A stretch of 64,000 nt of DNA from an uncultured Aquimarina sp. (lineage in GTDB: Bacteria > Bacteroidota > Bacteroidia > Flavobacteriales > Flavobacteriaceae). A program made the translations under genes and the position numbers. The notes under the pieces are model-generated. The model ran no database searches, was not told where the DNA came from, and saw only the letters and a program-made list of their open reading frames with translations. This document shows, one piece after another, positions 59,690 through 64,000 of this stretch; position 1 is the first letter of the stretch, and each line of letters begins with the position of its first letter. Location: positions 1-64,000 of the forward strand of contig NZ_CANLYD010000021.1 of the NCBI RefSeq assembly GCF_947495315.1. Direction: 5' to 3'.

Positions 59690-62470
59690 ATGGATAAATA
59701 TTCATTTTTGAATGCGGCTAATACCGCATTTTTTGCAGATTTATATGATCAATATTTGCAAAACCCAGATAGCGTAGAACCTAGTTGGAGAGCATTTTTT
59801 CAAGGATTTGATTTTGGATTAGAAAGTGCAGATGACTCCGGGGAAACCATTTATATAGAGAAAGACTCACAGGGTACAGTTACCGTTCCCGAGAATGTCC
59901 AAAAAGAGTTTCAGGTAGTACGTCTTATTGATGCCTACAGAACTCGTGGACATTTATTCACCAAAACAAACCCAGTAAGAGAACGAAGAAAATATCATCC
60001 TTCTCTGGCCTTAGAAAACTTTGGATTAAGTCAAGGTGATCTTAATACAGTATTTAATGCTGGAGAGATTATCGCATTGGGGCCGGATACGTTAAGCAAT
60101 ATTATTGTTCATCTAGAACAAATATATTGTGATGCAATTGGGATTGAGTATATGTATATTCGTAATCCTGAAGAGAGAGAATGGATACAATCTCGTATAA
60201 ATTTCAATACCAATAGAACTAAGTTTTCTGCAGATCAGAAAAAACATATTCTTAAAAAATTGAATCAAGCAGTTTCTTTTGAAAGTTTTTTACATACTAA
60301 ATATGTTGGTCAAAAACGCTTTTCTCTAGAAGGAGGAGAGTCATTAATTCCTGCTTTGGATGCTTTAGTAGAGAAAGCTGCAGATATGGGAGTTAAGGAA
60401 TTTGTTATGGGAATGGCACATCGTGGTCGTTTAAGTACACTGACTAATATTTTTGGAAAAAGTCCTAAAGATATCTTTAGCGAGTTTGATGGTAAAGATT
60501 ATGAGGAAGCAGTTTTTGATGGAGATGTGAAATATCATTTAGGATGGACTTCTAAACGTGAAACCGATTCTGGTAAGGCAATTAATATGAACATTGCTCC
60601 AAACCCATCACATTTAGAAACCGTTGGTGCAGTTGTAGAAGGTATAGCCAGAGCAAAACAAGATAAACATTATAAGGATAATATATCACAAGTTTTACCT
60701 ATTGTAGTTCATGGTGATGCCGCTATTGCAGGACAAGGATTGGTATATGAAATTGTGCAGATGGCGCAATTGGATGGATACAAAACAGGAGGTACTATTC
60801 ATATTGTCGTAAATAACCAAATAGGATTTACTACTAACTACCTAGATGCGCGTTCATCTACCTATTGTACGGATGTTGGTAAGGTGACATTATCGCCAGT
60901 ACTTCACGTAAATGCGGATGATGCTGAAGCTGTAGTACACGCAACTAATTTTGCATTAGATTTCAGAATGAATTTTGGGCGTGATGTGTTTATTGATCTT
61001 TTAGGATATAGAAAATATGGTCATAATGAAGGTGATGAACCTCGTTTTACCCAACCAAAATTATATAAAGCAATAGCCAAGCATAATAATCCAAGAGATA
61101 TCTATGCAGAAAAGTTGATTTCGGAAGAAATCATCAATAAAGATTACGTAAAACAACTTGAAAAAGAATATAAGGCATCTCTAGAAGAAGAATTAGAGGA
61201 TTCTCGTAAGCAAGAGAAGACAGTGATCACGCCATTTATGAAAGATGAATGGGATGGGTTTACTCGAGTTCAGGAGGATGAAATGATGGCAGTTGTGGAT
61301 ACTACATATTCTAAAGAAGGCCTTACTGAAATTGCAGAAGTAATAACTAATTTGCCAGAAGATAAAAAGTTCTTGCGCAAGATTGATAAAATTATAAAAG
61401 ATCGTAATAAACGATTTTTTAAGACAGATCAATTAGATTGGGCGATGGGAGAATTACTTGCTTATGGATCTTTGCTTAAAGAAGGGTATGATGTCCGTAT
61501 GAGCGGACAAGATGTAGAAAGAGGGACTTTTTCTCATAGACATGCGGTTATCAAAGTAGAGGATAGTGAAGAAGAGGTTGTCTTGCTTAATAACTTGAAA
61601 GGAGATCAAGGTGATTTCTATATTTATAATTCATTACTCTCAGAATATGGAGTAGTAGGTTTTGATTATGGATATGCTATGGCAAGTCCAAAAACTCTAA
61701 TGATTTGGGAAGCTCAATTTGGAGACTTTAGTAATGGCGCCCAAATTATGATTGACCAATACATTTCTTCTGCAGAGGATAAATGGAAACTACAGAATGG
61801 ACTGGTAATGCTATTACCGCATGGATATGAAGGCCAGGGAGCAGAACATTCTTCTGCAAGGATGGAACGTTATCTTCAGTTATGTGCAAAAGACAATATG
61901 TTCGTGGCAGATGTAACGACACCTGCTAATATGTTTCATTTGTTAAGAAGACAAATGAAAGCAAATTATCGTAAGCCTTTGGTGATTTTTACACCTAAGA
62001 GTTTATTAAGAAAAGATAATGTAGTGTCTACGGTAGAAGAATTCGCAAATGGAAGTTTCCAAACAGTTATAGATGATTCGGACGCCAAGGCAAAAGATAC
62101 TAAAACATTGGTATTCTGTACAGGTAAGTTTTACTACGATTTGTTAGAAACGAAAGAAAAGTTAGAGCGAAAAGACGTAGCTTTAGTAAGATTAGAGCAA
62201 TTGTTTCCACTTCCAGTAAAAGAAATGGATTCGTTGATCAAAAAATATAAAGCAGCCGATGTTGTTTGGGCGCAAGAAGAACCTCGTAATATGGGGGCAC
62301 TTAGTCATATCTTGATGCATTATGATGATGCAAGTACATTTAGGTTTGCAAGTAGAAGACCTTATGGAGCACCAGCAGCAGGTAGTGCTACAAGATCTAA
62401 AAGAAGACATCAGGAAGTGATTGATTTTGTTTTTGACAAAGCAAAGGATAATCAAAAAAGAAAAAAGTAA
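59690..62470 (+). CDS. sucA: 2-oxoglutarate dehydrogenase E1 component
   Basis: The ATG at 59690 (MDKYSFLNAANTAFFADLYDQY) gives 926 residues and is preferred over a GTG at 59651, which falls on the promoter box. E1 decarboxylates 2-oxoglutarate with thiamine diphosphate and passes the succinyl group to E2. Family marks are the N-terminal FxxxLYDQYLQNPDSVEPSWRAFF segment, HRGRLSTLTNIFGK, SHLETVGAVVEGIARA, GDAAIAGQG and the ThDP-binding NNQIGFTT (about 390-397). The C-terminal half has GMLLPHGYEGQGAEHSSARMERY (as LVMLLPHGYEGQG here). It is in an operon with sucB 52 bases downstream. Confidence 0.97.
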   Translation: MDKYSFLNAANTAFFADLYDQYLQNPDSVEPSWRAFFQGFDFGLESADDSGETIYIEKDSQGTVTVPENVQKEFQVVRLIDAYRTRGHLFTKTNPVRERRKYHPSLALENFGLSQGDLNTVFNAGEIIALGPDTLSNIIVHLEQIYCDAIGIEYMYIRNPEEREWIQSRINFNTNRTKFSADQKKHILKKLNQAVSFESFLHTKYVGQKRFSLEGGESLIPALDALVEKAADMGVKEFVMGMAHRGRLSTLTNIFGKSPKDIFSEFDGKDYEEAVFDGDVKYHLGWTSKRETDSGKAINMNIAPNPSHLETVGAVVEGIARAKQDKHYKDNISQVLPIVVHGDAAIAGQGLVYEIVQMAQLDGYKTGGTIHIVVNNQIGFTTNYLDARSSTYCTDVGKVTLSPVLHVNADDAEAVVHATNFALDFRMNFGRDVFIDLLGYRKYGHNEGDEPRFTQPKLYKAIAKHNNPRDIYAEKLISEEIINKDYVKQLEKEYKASLEEELEDSRKQEKTVITPFMKDEWDGFTRVQEDEMMAVVDTTYSKEGLTEIAEVITNLPEDKKFLRKIDKIIKDRNKRFFKTDQLDWAMGELLAYGSLLKEGYDVRMSGQDVERGTFSHRHAVIKVEDSEEEVVLLNNLKGDQGDFYIYNSLLSEYGVVGFDYGYAMASPKTLMIWEAQFGDFSNGAQIMIDQYISSAEDKWKLQNGLVMLLPHGYEGQGAEHSSARMERYLQLCAKDNMFVADVTTPANMFHLLRRQMKANYRKPLVIFTPKSLLRKDNVVSTVEEFANGSFQTVIDDSDAKAKDTKTLVFCTGKFYYDLLETKEKLERKDVALVRLEQLFPLPVKEMDSLIKKYKAADVVWAQEEPRNMGALSHILMHYDDASTFRFASRRPYGAPAAGSATRSKRRHQEVIDFVFDKAKDNQKRKK

Positions 62471-62488
62471 CTATAAATAGAAATATTT

Positions 62489-62500
62489 TCGCGAAAGCGA
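62489..62500 (+). repeat. TCGC-GAAA-GCGA hairpin in the sucA-sucB gap
   Basis: A 4-bp GC-rich stem (62489-62492 with 62497-62500) is capped by a GAAA (GNRA) tetraloop in the 52-base gap. TTTCGCGAAAGCG-like motifs recur in marine Flavobacteria genomes as I recall it. It may stabilise or tune the bicistronic mRNA. Confidence 0.5.
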
Positions 62501-62522
62501 TATAAAGTATAAACTTAGAATT

Positions 62523-63737
62523 ATGGCTTTAGAAATGAAAGTCCCTTCTCCGGGAGAATCCATTACAGAAGTAGAAATAGCTCAATGGCTTGTAGAAGAT
62601 GGTGATTATGTAGAAAAAGATCAGGCAATTGCAGAGGTAGATAGTGATAAAGCAACATTGGAACTTCCTGCAGAAGCTAGTGGTATTATAACACTAAAGG
62701 CAGAAGAGGGAGATGCCGTAGCTGTGGGTGAAGTTGTATGTCTTATTGATACAGATGCTGCTAAACCGGATGGCGATACTTCAGCACCAGCAAAAGAGGT
62801 TAAGAAAGAAGAGGCGCCTGCTCCTGCGGCACCAGTAACTCCAACTAAAACAGAAACATACGCGACAGGCACTGCTTCTCCAGCTGCGAAAAAAGTATTG
62901 GCAGAAAAAGGTATTGATGCTTCTCAGGTTAAAGGAACCGGACGTGATGGTCGTATTACCAAAGCAGATGCTGTAGACGCCACTCCATCGATGGGAACAC
63001 CAGGACCTGGAAGTAGAGGAGAATCCCGTAAAAAACTATCAATGCTACGTCGTAAGGTGGCAGAAAGATTAGTTTCAGTTAAGAATGAAACAGCTATGTT
63101 AACCACTTTTAATGAAGTGGATATGCAGCCTATTTTTAACTTAAGAAAACAGTATAAAGAAGCTTTCAAAAGTAAGCATGGTGTTAGTCTAGGGTTTATG
63201 TCATTCTTTACATTGGCTTGTGTACGTGCATTAAAAATGTATCCTTCTGTAAATTCTATGATAGATGGTAAAGAGATGCTTTCTTTTGATTTTCAGGACA
63301 TCAGTATTGCAGTTTCCGGACCAAAGGGATTAATGGTTCCTGTAATAAGAAATGCTGAAAACTTAAGTTTTAGAGGTGTCGAGTCTGAAGTAAAAAGATT
63401 GGCGATTAGAGCGCGCGAAGGACAGATTACTGTAGATGAAATGACTGGAGGAACTTTTACTATTACCAACGGTGGAGTTTTTGGTAGTATGTTATCTACA
63501 CCAATCATTAATCCACCTCAGAGTGCTATTTTAGGGATGCATAATATTGTAGAAAGACCAATAGTAAGAGATGGACAAATTGTAGTAGCTCCTATTATGT
63601 ACGTAGCACTATCTTATGATCACAGAATTATTGATGGTAAGGAATCTGTTGGATTTTTAGTAGCAGTAAAAGAAGCATTAGAAAATCCAGAAGAATTATT
63701 AATGGATAATAATATAGGCAAGGCACTAGAAATGTAA
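62523..63737 (+). CDS. sucB: 2-oxoglutarate dehydrogenase E2 (dihydrolipoyl succinyltransferase)
   Basis: The 404-residue protein has an N-terminal lipoyl domain (about 1-77) with lipoyl-Lys43 in EVDSDKATLE, an Ala/Pro-rich linker (about 80-115), an E3-binding domain (about 118-155; SPAAKKVLAEKGID) and the catalytic domain (about 170-404). The catalytic motif is SYDHRIIDG, with His367 and Asp371. It moves succinyl groups to coenzyme A in the TCA cycle. The gene follows sucA, and a terminator closes the operon, so E3 is encoded elsewhere. Confidence 0.97.
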   Translation: MALEMKVPSPGESITEVEIAQWLVEDGDYVEKDQAIAEVDSDKATLELPAEASGIITLKAEEGDAVAVGEVVCLIDTDAAKPDGDTSAPAKEVKKEEAPAPAAPVTPTKTETYATGTASPAAKKVLAEKGIDASQVKGTGRDGRITKADAVDATPSMGTPGPGSRGESRKKLSMLRRKVAERLVSVKNETAMLTTFNEVDMQPIFNLRKQYKEAFKSKHGVSLGFMSFFTLACVRALKMYPSVNSMIDGKEMLSFDFQDISIAVSGPKGLMVPVIRNAENLSFRGVESEVKRLAIRAREGQITVDEMTGGTFTITNGGVFGSMLSTPIINPPQSAILGMHNIVERPIVRDGQIVVAPIMYVALSYDHRIIDGKESVGFLVAVKEALENPEELLMDNNIGKALEM

Positions 63738-63764
63738 TATTGTATTATTTAATATATTATGAAG

Positions 63765-63797
63765 ACCTCAGTTCCCTTAGGAATTGAGGTTTTTTTA
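63765..63797 (+). terminator. sucAB operon terminator
   Basis: An 11-bp stem (63765-63775 with 63780-63790, one G-T pair) with CTTA loop is followed by T to 63797, 27 bases past the sucB stop. The rest of the window (63798-64000) is AT-rich with no ORF or structure recognised. Confidence 0.9.
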
Positions 63798-64000
63798 TTT
63801 AAGGAAAGTTCTATTTTAAGAAATTAAATGATTTAATAAATGAGGTGTTTATTCTAAGTATTACTAATAATCTTTCTTTGTAATAAATTAAAGATTAGGA
63901 AAAATTAAAATTAAGGGTGTTTTTTTTTGTTTTAAAACGATTTTTGTTAAAAAATTAACTAAATTGATTTTTTTGTATTGTTTTAGTATTTCATTACTTT

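Noticed and set aside
62621..62872. Antisense ORF opposite sucB and similar long antisense frames (for example 44699-45025, 23130-23441)
   Set aside because: They lie wholly inside strongly conserved genes, have unnatural composition and follow from codon bias on the sense strand.

Overview
The window looks like a chromosomal segment of a marine Flavobacteriaceae bacterium (Bacteroidota). It is AT-rich and carries SusC/SusD pairs, type IX secretion (T9SS) C-terminal sorting domains on two secreted enzymes, Bacteroidota-style -7 boxes (TAnnTTTG) and few Shine-Dalgarno sequences. Gene content resembles Aquimarina and relatives, but the genus is an inference. No tRNA, rRNA, insertion sequence, prophage or CRISPR array was seen.

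Layout. 1-5.3 kb: the end of a uronic-acid polysaccharide utilisation locus (SusD tail, GH88 unsaturated glucuronyl hydrolase, GH2 probable beta-glucuronidase, uronate isomerase). 5.5-11.3 kb: MscS channel, HupE-like protein, dCMP deaminase coupled to an S41 protease, a tandem pair of small membrane paralogues, MarC and DUF3109 proteins. 11.4-19.1 kb: a signalling locus with two small proline-rich lipoproteins, a large periplasmic TPR-CHAT protein, an ECF sigma/anti-sigma-like pair, an OmpA-like protein and another lipoprotein. 19.5-23.4 kb: class Ia ribonucleotide reductase (nrdB, nrdA), whose intergenic DNA is packed with palindromes. 23.7-26.4 kb: two zinc-ribbon membrane proteins and a dGTPase. 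26.8-36.9 kb: a T9SS-secreted M36 protease, dxs, tadA, a cNMP/CBS/DUF294 protein with a DnaQ-type exonuclease, two tandem secreted paralogues and a cold-shock protein. 37.1-39.1 kb: a T9SS-secreted GH13 amylase.

39.3-41.1 kb is the most notable region. It holds an orphan type VI secretion Hcp/TssD protein with an extra C-terminal domain, then (same frame, separated by one stop codon) a protein with an L,D-transpeptidase-like H...SEGC motif, then an overlapping lipoprotein. This reads as an Hcp / cell-wall effector / immunity cassette. 41.4-49.7 kb: a CLC-family protein lacking the gating glutamate, aspS and a SusC/SusD pair. 49.7-56.4 kb: a TetR-controlled RND efflux operon with a clear 34-bp operator-like palindrome. 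56.5-64 kb: polyprenyl synthase, small unknown proteins and sucA-sucB of the 2-oxoglutarate dehydrogenase complex.

A second notable signal is a ~130-140 bp structured leader present twice (16762-16890 and 31943-32082). Each copy ends exactly at a start codon, one for the OmpA-like gene and one for the DUF294 gene. It contains two hairpins kept in both copies and looks like a shared cis-regulatory RNA or a repeat that carries one.
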